A stretch of 64,000 nucleotides of DNA from Archegozetes longisetosus (taxonomy: Eukaryota > Arthropoda > Arachnida > Sarcoptiformes > Trhypochthoniidae). The notes below the pieces were generated by a model. The model had not been told where the DNA came from. It was given only the letters and a program-made list of their open reading frames with translations, and did no database searches. Location: the NCBI GenBank assembly GCA_018873245.2, contig JAEMBT020000001.1, forward strand, positions 5,444,220 to 5,508,219. Direction: 5' to 3'. This document shows positions 47,883 to 59,400 of the stretch, one piece after another. The position numbers were made by a program, and so were the translations under genes. The number at the start of each line of letters is the position of its first letter. Position 1 is the first letter of the stretch.

Positions 47883-48260
47883 TCGGTTAGTCATAAAGTT
47901 CTCGGCCTAACACCTTTCGTGATATCTTTGAATGTTGATTTTGATAGTGATAATAGAGCCATATCTCATGAAATCTCATGCTAAAAATTAATTGATTTCT
48001 CATAGTAGTAATAAAATTATAAATTGCTAAAGAAGAGGCATCGATACATAGGCCCAATAGAAAAGAGAGAAAGAAAAAAATTCTAAGAATTTTTAAGTGT
48101 TTTTTGACACGAAAAAGTTGTCTAAGTTTTTTATCTTTCAGCGAAACCAGCTAAATTTTGGTATGCAATCTTTTGAAACATACCACTATTATTGGTATGA
48201 AAATCAGCATTCAAATATGTGAGGAAAGGTATTAGGCCGAGAACTTATTGACTGACCCGA
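47883..48260. mobile_element. Mariner-type MITE, 378 bp
   Basis: TA-flanked. Inverted ends of about 80 bp: left TCGGTTAGTCATAAAGTTCT, right the complement of TCGGGTCAGTCAATAAGTTC, both followed by CGGCCTAA-ACCTTTC. The ends look like mariner termini. Interior non-coding. Confidence 0.75.
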
Positions 48261-49320
48261 TATTATATTAGTTAGTATATACTTCAGACTATTGAAATCT
48301 AGAAAATGCATTGTAGTGTAAATGAGTTTTTGAGCATGTTATTAATGAGTAAAAATAATCAAGTGATATGTTGATTTTAAGGTCTATTCTTTCAATTTAA
48401 ATCTACAAATAGTAATTGACGATTAAGTTACCACATTTCAAGTAGTAGCACCAAAGCAAAAAGGCAATAGGTTAAGGGATGAACGCGCACTGAGTAAGTC
48501 TTTATTCTATTGGAATCCATGATAAAAGTTTCAATAAAGATTCAAAAGTCTACAATAACTCCTAAATGATTTACGAGAAAAATTTAGAATTTTGAATGTT
48601 TTCAGTTTTTAATGTGAGGAATGGTTTCAACAAATCTAGACCTCAATACTTTATATAATTGAAAATTTATTATAATTAACTTCAATTTGCAACCGGTTTC
48701 ACGACTTAATTTATTGTAGTTAAAAAGCTATGACCTCTTGAATTATGGGATTTTTCGTGTTTCAGGCCCTGTAGTTTGAAAATTAGTCATTCAGAGCTAA
48801 ACAAAAATACACGTATCTGATCATTTTCAGTCAAGTATTTATTCCTTGCATCAGAATTTTAAAATTCTTACTGAGTTCCTCTGGAGAGTTACCCCAAGTC
48901 GATTTACGAATAACCCTCTTAGAATTGGATCACGCCTTTCAGGTGAAAGGTCGGTCCCAACATACCCTTCACTCAAAAAATGTCATCAAAATTCATTGAA
49001 GTTTAGGATATAAAATCCCTTAAGAACTGATAGAGGGGACTTGGTCAATGACTGTACACTTCAAGACAGAAACTGGTGCGCTCGAGAAATTGAGTTCTGA
49101 TGAAGGAGCAATCATCAAAGTTTGTGAACTTTGATCCAAAATTATGAAGAATGCTTTACATGAAAATGAATCCAAAATTAACCAAATTTCGTGATAGACC
49201 GGTCTAAATGATCTGGCTCAATCTTTACAAAATATAAAGGCCTGACTTTGAAAATTTATAGCTTCTGAAGAGTACAGAGATGGATGGTGAAAATTTACTC
49301 ATTTTTGAGTATCAATATTG
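48261..49320. other. Repeat-like left shoulder of palindrome nest
   Basis: No gene. From about 48760 the base composition rises and short motifs resemble transposon debris. A ~50-bp block at 49270-49308 (GTACAGAGATGGATGG, then GAAAATTTACTCATTTTT) has an inverted counterpart near 54994-55036, hinting at an older, larger element enclosing the nest. Confidence 0.4.
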
Positions 49321-49965
49321 GTTGAACTAGACTTTACGTGGCCAGAGAATTCAGAGATGAACTTTATATACAAATAATCTCTATAACTCATACAGTGTTT
49401 AAATACATAAATCTTATTCACCGCAAATGGTCAGAACATCGGTAAAAAAATTCTCAAAAATTAGACTAGACTTTACGTGGCCAGAGATTTTCGATATAAG
49501 CTTTCTACATAAACAAACTACAATTCAAGCTGAGTTTAAATATATATATTTCATTTGCTGCAAGTGACCAGAACATTGGTAAAAAAAATTCAGAATAATC
49601 AAGTATATAAAAAGTTCGGGTAAAATAAATCTATGGAATCTAATTTCAACGATTGAAATGAACAGAATCTCATTGTTCTGGTCATATATTTTGATGAGAT
49701 TTCGAAAATTTTTAAAAATATTAAAAAAATTAGAGTACCAAGATCTTACGGGACCTTGGTCTAAAATATTACCCCTTTAAAAATTTATATCTTGAAAAAG
49801 GTCTTGACAAGGACGAAAAGATTATGAAATAACGTAGAGTTATGTGAAATTCGTCGCTTAATATAGATTAATACTGATATTATAAACAATAAAACATTAA
49901 TAGCTTTTTAAAAATACTATAGTAGTTGTTATTGTTGAGATGTTATTTTTTCTGGCTTATTTTAG

Positions 49966-50284
49966 CGGTGTTACTTTGATCCGATACGGAGAATTTCCAA
50001 ACAATGGAGTAAAAGAGACGGATCTCCAATTAAACCGTCGGCTTTCGACCTGCTAAGCCGAACCGCTTGCTTTGTTGAACCTACTGAGTATCGCCTGAGC
50101 GAACTCAGTCCATCCCCTATTGGCTCATCCAATGATGCATTTAGGAGTGATGGTACATTTATTGGCTTATATCTTTAACTTAGTTTACATTTATAAACTA
50201 CATGCGCGCCATCACCGCGAGAAAGCGGTTCCCGGATCCGGTGATTATGAAACTATACGGATCCAGTTTTGCTCCTTACATCCG
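49966..50284 (+). other. Exon-like cargo at centre of outer palindrome
   Basis: Right after an acceptor-like ggcttattttag the frame is open for 70 codons (49966-50178), beginning RCYFDPIRRISKQW and including SRTACFVEPTEYRLSEL. A second open stretch at 50203-50290 reads RAITARKRFPDPVIMKLYG. Both are GC-richer than the arms and lack an ATG at their start. I do not recognise the protein. I infer a captured gene fragment, by analogy with the hexokinase cargo next door; transposon-encoded sequence is the alternative. Confidence 0.4.
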
Positions 50285-50339
50285 TAACACTACGTTATTT
50301 CATAATCTTTTCGTCCTTGTCAAGACCTTTTTCAAGATA

Positions 50340-51126
50340 CACCACTGGACAAAACTAACTTGGAAATTTTTATGAATAGCTATAACTTTTCAATGGTTTA
50401 TCGCATTTTAATGAAATTTGAAGCAAAATTAAGCAAATTTATAATACAATAATTACACAATAAATTAAGATTATTAATTATTCACTATTATATCCACATC
50501 AATGTTCCGGTCGTATCGTTCACAACAGCTACCACATCAATCTCAATGCCCTGTATTTCAATTTGATAATTAATCAATAGTAAAGGTAACTATTGATTAT
50601 ATTTTCTTACTTGTCTTTTCTTATTTGCATTGCGCAACAACTGAACTACATCGTGGCCTTCGACTCCAGTACAGTTGAATCCTTTAGTCCAAGACACGAG
50701 AAGTGCTTTAGTTAGTCCTTCCTGTTTGCACGGGAAATTAAAAGTGAAGCCGAGCGGCAACTTGTATTGCTTAACATTTCGCTTTTCCATAAAATTGACT
50801 AGACAGTCAGCGATATGATCAAACAGCTATTTACGGTATCTTAATTAGTAATCAATTCAAACAGTTCTGATTTGAATTTTACCTCTTCTCCAGTTTCGAG
50901 CATTACATGCTGTGATAGTGAATAGTGCAACTATTTTAATAAATAGTGATTATTAAAAAAACAAAACAATAACCGTCTCGTAAACAACGTTACAATATAA
51001 TATTATTAAAAATTCCTTAAACAACGTTTTTTGTCATTAAAATGCTTTTAAAACCATTAAATTTAGAATATTTACTCAAAAGTTATAGTATGTTAAAAAT
51101 TTCCAAGTTAGTTTTGTCCAGTGGTG
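50340..51126. mobile_element. TA-flanked element carrying hexokinase exons
   Basis: 787 bp flanked by TA at 50338-50339 and 51127-51128. Inverted ends are identical for 33 bp, beginning CACCACTGGACAAAACTAAC, then degenerate over a further ~50 bp. It interrupts the right arm of the outer palindrome exactly at a TA that is single in the left arm, so it is a clean younger insertion. There is no transposase; the interior is host hexokinase DNA with introns. It is thus an animal counterpart of Pack-type elements, with Tc1/mariner-like TA targets. Confidence 0.85.
50488..50921 (-). pseudogene. Captured hexokinase fragment, three exons
   Basis: On minus: exon a (50921-50883) encodes QHVMLETGEE. Exon b (50826-50611) encodes [48 protein letters not shown] and KKRQ. 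Exon c (50550-50488) encodes IEIDVVAVVNDTTGTLM, then a stop. The order and spacing are those of the hexokinase N-terminal/large-domain junction (human LFDHVAECL, LPVGFTFSFPC, VAVVNDT). Introns of 56 and 60 bp keep GT/AG ends and phase 0. The catalytic Asp of NDT is present. Retained introns show capture from genomic DNA, not from RNA. The fragment lacks both ends of the enzyme and cannot be active. Confidence 0.9.
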
Positions 51127-51865
51127 TATGTGTTTTTTAACGGGGTACTATTTTAGACCAAGGTCCCGTAGGATCTTGATACTCAAATTTTGTCAATATT
51201 TCTTAAAATATTTTAAGTCTCATCAAAATATATGACCAGAACAATGAAGTTCTGCTCATTTCAACCGTTTCGAGTTGAAATTAGATTCCATAGATTTATT
51301 TTACGGGAATTTTTTTATATACTTGATTATTCGGAATTTTTTTTACTAATGTTCTGGTCACTTGCGGCAAATAAAATTTATATATTTAAACTCAGATTGA
51401 ATTGTAGGGTGTCCTTCGCATAGACCCGATTCCAATTTGACCCATGATGCTTTTGACTCAAACTTTTTTCTATTTTAGCCCAATAGTCATTTCACCCAAA
51501 ATGACAAAAATAAAAGTTCATTTTGCCCAATATCACACTATAAATAATTTTTCATTGACTGATTATGCGTGAAGTAACATATCAAAATACAATCTGTCCT
51601 TTTAACTTATAAACTAACAAGGAATCATGAAGTACCGGGTCGGTTTTGGGGAAATGTATATATTTTTGAAAAGTACTCGTCGAGACAAGTTCAACGGTAT
51701 ATATCATTGCCTCCCGAGACGAGTTCAAAGGTCAAAAATCGAGGGGCCCAATTTTGGGCAAAATTTGACTGTTTGTGCGCGGATAACTTGAGTTAAAGCC
51801 AAAACACTGATATATTTGAAATCTACTCATGACGCTGAATCGAATGATATCAAACATGACTCGGT

Positions 51866-52026
51866 GAGGACTATCCACGAAGGGACTCCCAGCACCCACG
51901 GGGAACGATTTCTTTGTCTTAGCCAATGCGGACTATCCCCGAGTGGGAACTCCCAGCACCCATTGGTCAGGTTCTCGAACCCAGTGCGGAATGTCCCCGA
52001 AAGGACTCCCAGCACCCACTGGGTTT
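51866..52026. repeat. ~60-bp tandem repeat, three units
   Basis: Three GC-rich units, each containing GACTCCCAGCACCCA preceded by a CTATCC/TGTCCCCGA block, spaced about 63 and 57 bp. Located at the inner edge of the left arm. Confidence 0.75.
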
Positions 52027-52029
52027 AAT

Positions 52030-52400
52030 GAAAGTGTAGATCATTAAAAAAATGACCAAAACAGAGTACATCTTTGCAACAACTACAGCAGATGAAGCCA
52101 TAATTGGCACAACCGCTATGATAACATATAGCGTGATTCAACTTGAAGCACAATTATAGGACATAATCTTCGACCTCAAGTTCGAGTCCAAAACTTTTAA
52201 TGTTTGCGTTCGCGACACAAACGTTAAACATTTTAAACAATTTTCTGGAGACTTTTGCTTCTTCTGGAGTTGCCTCCGAAGAAGGGTCACCGTATCTAGC
52301 CCTTAAAAGGGCTGTTAATTGAGCGAAAACGCCGTTTGGAGAAAGCATTGCGTTGTGAAAGAAGTCTGAACAATGAATGAAGTTATCAAATGTTTATTAA
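52030..52400 (-). other. Unidentified coding-like cargo
   Basis: After an acceptor-like attcattgttcag (about 52387) the minus frame is open to 52154. It includes FFHNAMLSPNGVFAQL, LLRARYGDPSSEATPEE and KVSRKLFKMF. After a stop the same frame continues with a Cys-rich segment (ICYHSGCANYGFICCSCC, then LCFGHFF). That C-x4-C...C-x2-C...C-x2-H pattern resembles the small zinc ribbon at the end of some piggyBac-type transposases, so it may be transposon-encoded, not captured. Neither is certain. Confidence 0.35.
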
Positions 52401-52719
52401 CAGGAATGGTCTGAACCTAGTCATATTGGGTATCATTCGATTCAGCATCATGAGTAGATTTCAAATATACCATTGTTTTGGGTTTAACTAAAGTTATCCG
52501 CTCACAGACAGTCAAGTTTTGAATTATGCCAAAAGTTGGGCCCCCCGATTTTTGACCTTTGACCTCGTCTCGGGCGGCAATGATATATACCGTTGAACTT
52601 GTCTCGGCGTGTACTTTTCAAAAATATATACATTTCCTCAAAACCGACCCGACACTTCGTTTCCTTGTAAGACAAAGCAATTAAAGCATTTTATATTTTC
52701 GGGTGAATCCGGGCTAATG

Positions 52720-52985
52720 GGTCTAAAGGGGTTCCCGACCTCCCACCCCCAAGTGTGATATATCATTGGATTCAGTTCGTCAAGCTGAACATTTTGATAC
52801 TACACTTGACCACTTTTGACCCGAACCTGATCACTTCTAGACAACTCCCGACGGGAGTGGCCGACCCCACCAAGTAATATATCATTGAACTCAGGACATC
52901 GAACTAAACATTTTGATACCTCACTTGGTCAATTATCTCAAGTAGTTTTCGAGATATCCATCATTGTTTGGTTTAGTACCTCGTA
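52720..52985. repeat. ~115-bp tandem duplication
   Basis: Two diverged units, each with a CCGACC-CCAC block followed by AAGT-GATATATCATTG, then GAACATTTTGATAC and ACTTGACCA/ACTTGGTCA. Confidence 0.65.
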
Positions 52986-53168
52986 ATGGATAAACCTGGA
53001 TTCTCGAGTCTTAACCTAAACAAGCCTGATATAAACTAAGGGAGAATAAGTCGAAAATCTCTGGCCACGTAAAGTCTAGTTCAACTAATATTTTATTGTA
53101 CTTTAAAAATACAATTATATACATGGTAAGAAAAATTATTTTCTCGTAGTCTAGAGCAAAACTATTAT

Positions 53169-53976
53169 CAGGGCGTTTCTTTTAAACAGAAGTTTTTAAA
53201 ATTGTAATAACTTCGGAACTAATTGGAATATTTTGATAATTTTTTAAATACACTTTGATTCGGGCAATTTTGTTTGATATGAGTTTGAAAGTTTTCGGAT
53301 TAGGGGAAGGTATTCTAATTTAAAGTCGCGCGAAGGTCCAAGTATTTCATAGTTGCCGATAAGCTAGAAACTTTTTTGATTTGTTTTTGAGAAAGATCAT
53401 TAGTTGAAATTATTATCCTGAAAATTTAATCGAAATCCCACAAGGAGTTGTTGCATAATTGAAAATTGAAATTGTTTGATTTTAAGTTCAAAACTCGTGC
53501 TTTTCCGGAATTTTCAATAAAAAACATTTTTATCAAATTTTTCGTAATTTAATCTAATGAGACTTGCCAAATTTGATTCAAATGAGGTTTTTAGCCCGAA
53601 AATAAAACATTTACTCAATCAGAGAATCAATCTGATATCGAATCATTCACATAATCAAAAGGGTTTACGAGAATAACAATTTAAGGCACCCCGTTAAAAA
53701 ACTTACCTGAGGTGCAAGAAATCCAACTCCGCCTCCTCGTGATGTGGACTGGGATAGCTGAAGAAGCTCTGGTGCCTTAAATTGTTATTCTCGCAAACCC
53801 TTTTGATTATGTGAATGATTCGATATCAGATTGGTTCTCTGATTGAGTAAATGTTTTATTTTTGGACTAAAAACCTCATTTCAATCAAATTTGGCAAGTC
53901 TCATTTGATTAAATTATGAAAAAATTTATAAAATTTGTTAGAATTTTAAAAACTTCTGTTTAAAAGAAACACCCTG
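53169..53976. mobile_element. Palindromic MITE with exon-end insert
   Basis: Ends CAGGGCGTTTCTTTTAAACA and the near complement. Inner arms 53540-53692 and 53775-53940 are almost perfect inverted copies (TGAGACTTGCCAAATTTGAT; GATTCGATATCAGATTG). The left arm carries an extra ~340 bp (53204-53540) absent on the right. The 80-bp loop contains, on minus, an open 21-codon stretch (53769-53707: ELLQLSQSTSRGGG then VGFLAPQ) ending at CTCAG|gtaagt, a consensus splice donor. That is what a captured exon 3' end would look like. Confidence 0.75.
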
Positions 53977-54107
53977 TAGTTGGAGAAAAATCGACTGGAT
54001 ATTGTGATTTTACGTTAAAAAATATATTAAAGACGTTTATATTTAAAAACGTAATGAACGTGTAACGTCGTTAACGAACGATATTCTGTTAGTAAACTAA
54101 CAGTTAC

Positions 54108-54395
54108 TTGATGAAAGCGGAATTTTGGGAAAATGATTACTGGCCAGGTAACAGTCCTGGTCTCAACCCTGCAGAGTATATTGGATCATTAATTAAAGAT
54201 GAGATTGAAAAAAGAATGTTGTGAGAAGATAGACTGAATCGTTTTTCTTATAATGTTTTACTCAATCATTTGAGAGAAGTTTTAATTTCATTTGAAAATA
54301 ATACTGATTTATTTGAATATTATTAACTTATCCTAAAAGATTAACTGCTGTAATTCAAGCTCAAGGTTCTCATACTGACTTAAAATAAACTCTTT
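54108..54395 (+). mobile_element. Tc1/mariner transposase C-terminal remnant
   Basis: Reads KNDYWPGNSPGLNPAEYIG, then LIKDEIEKRM, an in-frame stop (TGA), NRFSYNVLLNHLREVL, ENNTDLFE, a frame change, and YPKRLTAVIQAQGSHTDLK before a stop. WPGNSPGLNPAEYIGSLIKD is the third catalytic block of Tc1/mariner transposases (family: WP--SPDLNPIE--W). At least one stop and one frameshift break it. The tail is the same lineage as the remnant in the element at 26354-26835. Confidence 0.8.
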
Positions 54396-56468
54396 TTAAT
54401 GTATTTTTTAACGAAGAATCAGAATATCGAACCGATTTTGCTCTAACAATAATAGTTTTTGTTCTACGCTACGAGATAATCATTTTTCTTATCCTGTACT
54501 ATATTTTAGAATGAAGCCTATTTTCATAGCTTAAAAATGATATATAATTTATTTGTATGAATATATTTTTCTCAGTGTTAATCATTTTAAAAAGCGATGC
54601 CTGTGTCAAAAAGCTTTCCAACTCCATTATAAAAACCCAATGAAATATAACATTTTCAAAAACGCACTTTAGGTGCACTTTGTTTGTGTATCACAAGTAC
54701 ACAATTCGTTGTTTTCCAATGAATTCTTGGGTTATAATTAAACTAGATTAAATATACTTGGTAATAATACCTGAAAAGCTTGATTGCAATGAATCTTTCA
54801 TGTTGTAGCGACAATTTTTTGATTTAAACCCGTTGGAAAAATCTTTGACGCAGACAACTTTTTCTGAAGATTTTAAAACAAAGACATAAGAATTAATACT
54901 AACAAATTATATATCGCTTTAAAACCATGATTATAAGCTTCATTTTGATATATAATAGATATCTATAGGACTCATAGATAAAACTTATTGATAAATAAAA
55001 ATGAGTAAATTTTCACTATCTATCCTCTGTACATTACTAATTTCTAAATTTTTTTTATCATAACTTACTATATATTATTTCAACTTTTAATAAAAGAGAA
55101 ATCAAATCTAACTCAAAAATAAAAAGCACGATCAAAGGATTTTTCTGGATTTTCAAGTCATGTAGTATGCTTTGATTCTTTCATTATTTTTCAATTTCTT
55201 ATAACTATATTTATTTCGTTCAGGATTGACCCATTCTTGAAGATAAGTCAAATAGTTGTTTATTGTTTTTAAATCAATAATTAATTGATTTAATTGAGAA
55301 CAATATCTAAAGTCTATTAAAAGACATGAGTTTTTCATGCAGTTGATTAGATAACACTGAAATGTTTAGTAGAAATGAAGATTGCACAAACATGTTTAAA
55401 ACTAAGACAAAACACTAAGATCACTAGAGCCACGAGCGATCAAAAAATTTGAAAAATTTCAAGATGAAGTTCGTTTTTCATTAGGTATATAAATTAAAGT
55501 TATTGACAAGCTTTATTTTTCTTCTCTTTCCCTGGAATCTAAACCGCGCTAATCAAAATTTATTTCAATAGTCATATCTCCTTAAACATGTTCCAAATTC
55601 ATTGATGGCCTTTACTGTTCAAAGTGTAAATCGAGTCGAATCCATTTCAATTTTACAGCGAAACTTGAACTTTATATTAATTCTTTTCATTCGCCCATAT
55701 ACGACATTGATTTATGATATCTCCTTAGTGTCTGTTAGTTAAATATATCAAATGATCGACACAATGCTTTGATATTTTATTTCTTCATTGGTTTATTTGC
55801 TCTCTATTCAAAACCTGAATCACTACATCCATTGACTTAAATCAACAATTAATCAGTAAGATAAATAGAAATTTTAATTAATAATAAAGAGGCTTGGGCA
55901 AAGATAACTCAATATAAATACTTAGCATAAAATAAAATTTTTAATTTAATCTTATAATTTTCGTGCTTAGGTTAAATTCAATCCATAGCTCCGTATATTC
56001 CTATTGTCTCTGTATTAACATATTTCGCCTAAGGAGAATGATTTAATAGGCTTTTAAGTGTTGTTTTTAGTTTATACATTCGTACCAGTTTTTATATAAC
56101 AAAAATGAGAGACGGGGGAGTTTATTTTTTGAAAAATGATGATTCTCGAGATACTCCCACAAAGTAGTCCAAGCAAATGCTCGAAAATTAATAGTAAATA
56201 TATTACTTTCTTTCGAGTTTGCAACTTGTAGATAACATGTCTATGAACTTAGTTTTTTATTAAATAACTACTTTACCATTTACTTTTACATCATACTCTA
56301 ATTTGATAATACTTTATTATAGATTTCAAAGTATACTGCGTTGCATTGATGGCAATTTGTCCTGCGCTATTTCTCAACAGTTTTTCATAACATATGTTGT
56401 ATGTTATTTATTATCTTGATTATCTAATTAAGTAATTATAAAAAGCTATATCTGGACCCGTTGAACAA
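54396..56468. other. AT-rich, nothing recognised
   Basis: A short minus frame at 55153-55338 has no recognisable domain. A block near 54994-55036 is the inverted counterpart of 49270-49308. The last few hundred bases must include the promoter of the NB-ARC/TPR gene; no specific element was recognised. Confidence 0.45.
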
Positions 56469-59400
56469 ATGATAAATGCAACTGGAATTGGGGGTACAAA
56501 TAGTCTTACTAAAGTTTTTGGTGATATAAATGTGATAGGCCAGCAAACTAATCAAAACATATCACCTAATATTTTACCTCAACAATCCTCGATTTTGTTT
56601 GAAGTAAGAAAACCCGTGGAATCATTTACAGGAAGAAAGAGAGAATTAGAAAAATTACACGAGGAAGTACAACGGAAAAAAAGAAAAAATGAACATAATT
56701 TAACAGTAATATCACAAGTAACCTCCATTAGTGGTTTAGGGGGTATTGGCAAAAGTGAATTAGCTAGAATGTATGCTTGTAAATATGGTCAGAATTACAA
56801 TAGCAATGTGATATGGATAAATGCTGAAACATACGGAACACTTACAGATTCGTTTCAAAGATTAGCCAACGATGAATTAAATATCCCAACTAAAAGTACA
56901 GAAGGCCAACCAAAGGATATCAAAACTATTGTAAAAGAAGTATATAAGTATTTTTCCAACAGAAGAAGTCTCTTCATTTTCGATAATGCTGAAAAATTGA
57001 GAGCAGGAAACAATCATGAAGGGGCGATCGGCGAGTTTTTACCGAATTTTCAAACACGTGGCGTTAATGAACCATATATACTAATCACATCACGTAACCG
57101 AGACTGGGGTCAAAACGTTACAGTAATACCACTTGATGCATTAACTGAAGCTGAAGCTATCAAATTTATTAGAGAAATGTTGGGCATAAGTGAGGATTCT
57201 GGTGAAGAGGAAATACGTCAATTAGCAGAGATATTACAATGCTTTCCATTAGCTTTACAACAATCGGTAGCGTATATCAGGCAAAAAGATAAGGAGTTGA
57301 GCGTTGTGGACGATAAAGGGTTTCGTATAAGCCACTACTTAACTAAGTTTGAAAAGAGTACAGAAGAACTTCTTAATTTCGAATTTCCAGATGACAATAA
57401 TAATTGTTACATTAAAACAACCTTTATTACATGGGAAATAACAATGGAAAAAATAACGCACAGTGAATATGGAGCGCAAGCTTTAGAGATTTTAGAAATT
57501 ATGGCTTATTTTGCTCCTGACAACATTCCTACTAAAATATTTTTACAACTTATAAGTGATCAAGAGAGAATTGCATCAATAATCGATTTAATTACAAAGC
57601 ATTCAATGGTGACTGTAGAAAAAAGAGCAATCAAGATTCATAGATTAGTGCAGCAAGTGATACGATTGAGATTACAAAAAGAGCAAAAGGAAACGGATAT
57701 TCTAAAAAAGGCACTGAAATTATTGAGAACGTCGATAAATGATAGAAGCACGATTAGTTCTCAGTATTTATCCCATGCAATTTTTGTGTGGACTCACGCA
57801 AGTACAATTTATAAGACATTGGGAACAGAATTAATTGAATTTTGGAGTATAATAGCATATGAATTAATTAATAATTATAGATATCATGAACTTAATTCAT
57901 TGATAGTGAAGATATTAGAAATAAAAAAGGATGAATCAGTAGTAGAAACATTACCAAAAATTAAAGAAAAGTACCATTTGCCTCTAGAACAAAATATCCA
58001 GATAAATTTTGAGATGTTAGAAGAGGTTTATGAGGTTACAAGCTGTATTTTAGGGAAAAATCATCCTTCTACTTTAATGACTAAACATTGTATAGCTTTA
58101 GTACTAGACAATAAAGGGAGCTATGATGATGCGCTGCGAATTTATCAAGAGGTTTTGGAAATCACTGAACGTGTTTTAGGGAAAGAACATCCTGATACTT
58201 TAGCGACTAGAAATAATATAGCTTCAGTACTAGACAATAAAGGGAGCTATGATGATGCGCTGCGAATTCATCAAGAGGTATTGGAAATCAGTGAACGTGT
58301 TTTAGGGAAAGAACATCCTTCCACTTTAACGACTAGAAATAATATAGTTTCAGTACTATATAGAAAAGGTAGCTATGATGATGCGCTGCGAATTTATCAA
58401 GAGGTATTGGAAATCAGTGAACGTGTTTTAGGGAAAGAACATCCTGATACTTTAACTACTAGAAATAATATAGTTTCAGTACTATATAGAAAAGGTAGCT
58501 ATGATGATGCGCTGCGAATTTATCAAGAGGTATTGGAAATCAGTGAACGTGTTTTAGGGAAAGAACATCCTGATACTTTAACTACTAGAAATAATATAGT
58601 TTCAGTACTATATAGAAAAGGTAGCTATGATGATGCGCTGCGAATTTATCAAGAGGTATTGGAAATCAGTGAACGTGTTTTAGGGAAGGAACATCCTAAT
58701 ACTTTAACTACTAAACATTGTATAGCTTCAGTACTAAACAAAAAAGGTAGCTATCATGATGCACTGCGAATTTACCAAGAGGTATTGGAAATCAGTGAAC
58801 GTGTTTTAGGGAAAGAACATCCTGATACTTTAGCGACTAGAAATAATATAGCTTTAGTACTAGACAATAAAGGGAGCTATGATGATGCGCTGCGAATTTA
58901 TCAAGAGGTTTTGGAAATCAAAGAACGTGTTTTAGGGAAGGAACATCCTAATACTTTAGCGACTAGAAATAATATAGCTTCAGTACTAGACAATAAAGGG
59001 AGCTATGATGATGCGCTGCGAATTTATCAAGAGGTATTGGAAATCAAAGAACGTGTTTTAGGGAAGGAACATCCTAATACTTTAGCGACTAGAAATAATA
59101 TAGCTTTAGTACTAGACAATAAAGGGAGCTATGATGATGCGCTGCGAATTTATCAAGAGGTATTGGAAATCAAAGAACGTGTTTTAGGGAAGGAACATCC
59201 TAATACTTTAGCGACTAGAAATAATATAGTTTCAGTACTATATAGAAAAGGTAGCTATGATGATGCGCTGCGAATTTATCAAGAGGTATTGGAAATCAGT
59301 GAACGTGTTTTAGGGAAAGAACATCCTGATACTTTAACTACTAGAAATAATATAGTTTCAGTACTATATAGAAAAGGTAGCTATGATGATGCACTGCGAA

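Larger units (their letters stand above)
51410..53040. mobile_element. Second palindromic element inside the nest
   Basis: Arms about 51425-51850 and 52436-52735 are inverted copies; both contain GGGTCGGTTTTGG-AAATGTA, then AAAAGTAC..CG-CGAGACAAGTTC, and further in TTTGAAATCTACTCATGA. The outer parts are more diverged (GACCCAT, TTTAGCCC). It replaces about 23 bp of the outer element's right arm. The centre holds a short tandem repeat (51866-52026) and an open minus frame. Right of the arm lies a two-unit repeat (52720-52985). Confidence 0.65.
49321..53091. mobile_element. Long palindromic element, interrupted by two insertions
   Basis: Left arm 49321-49844 is repeated in inverse orientation on the right: 50285-50339, 51127-51409 and 53041-53091, with about 90% identity by eye. 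The right arm is split by the hexokinase-carrying element (50340-51126) and by a second palindrome (51410-53040). The ends read TTGAACTAGACTTTACGTGG and its complement. The left arm holds a direct repeat of that terminus about 138 bp inside. The centre (49845-50284) is not palindromic and is exon-like. No transposase is recognised. Confidence 0.75.

Noticed and set aside
51816-52028. Overlapping frames on both strands in the GC-rich tandem repeat
   Set aside because: Open frames arise from the repeat's composition on both strands; there is no conserved domain.
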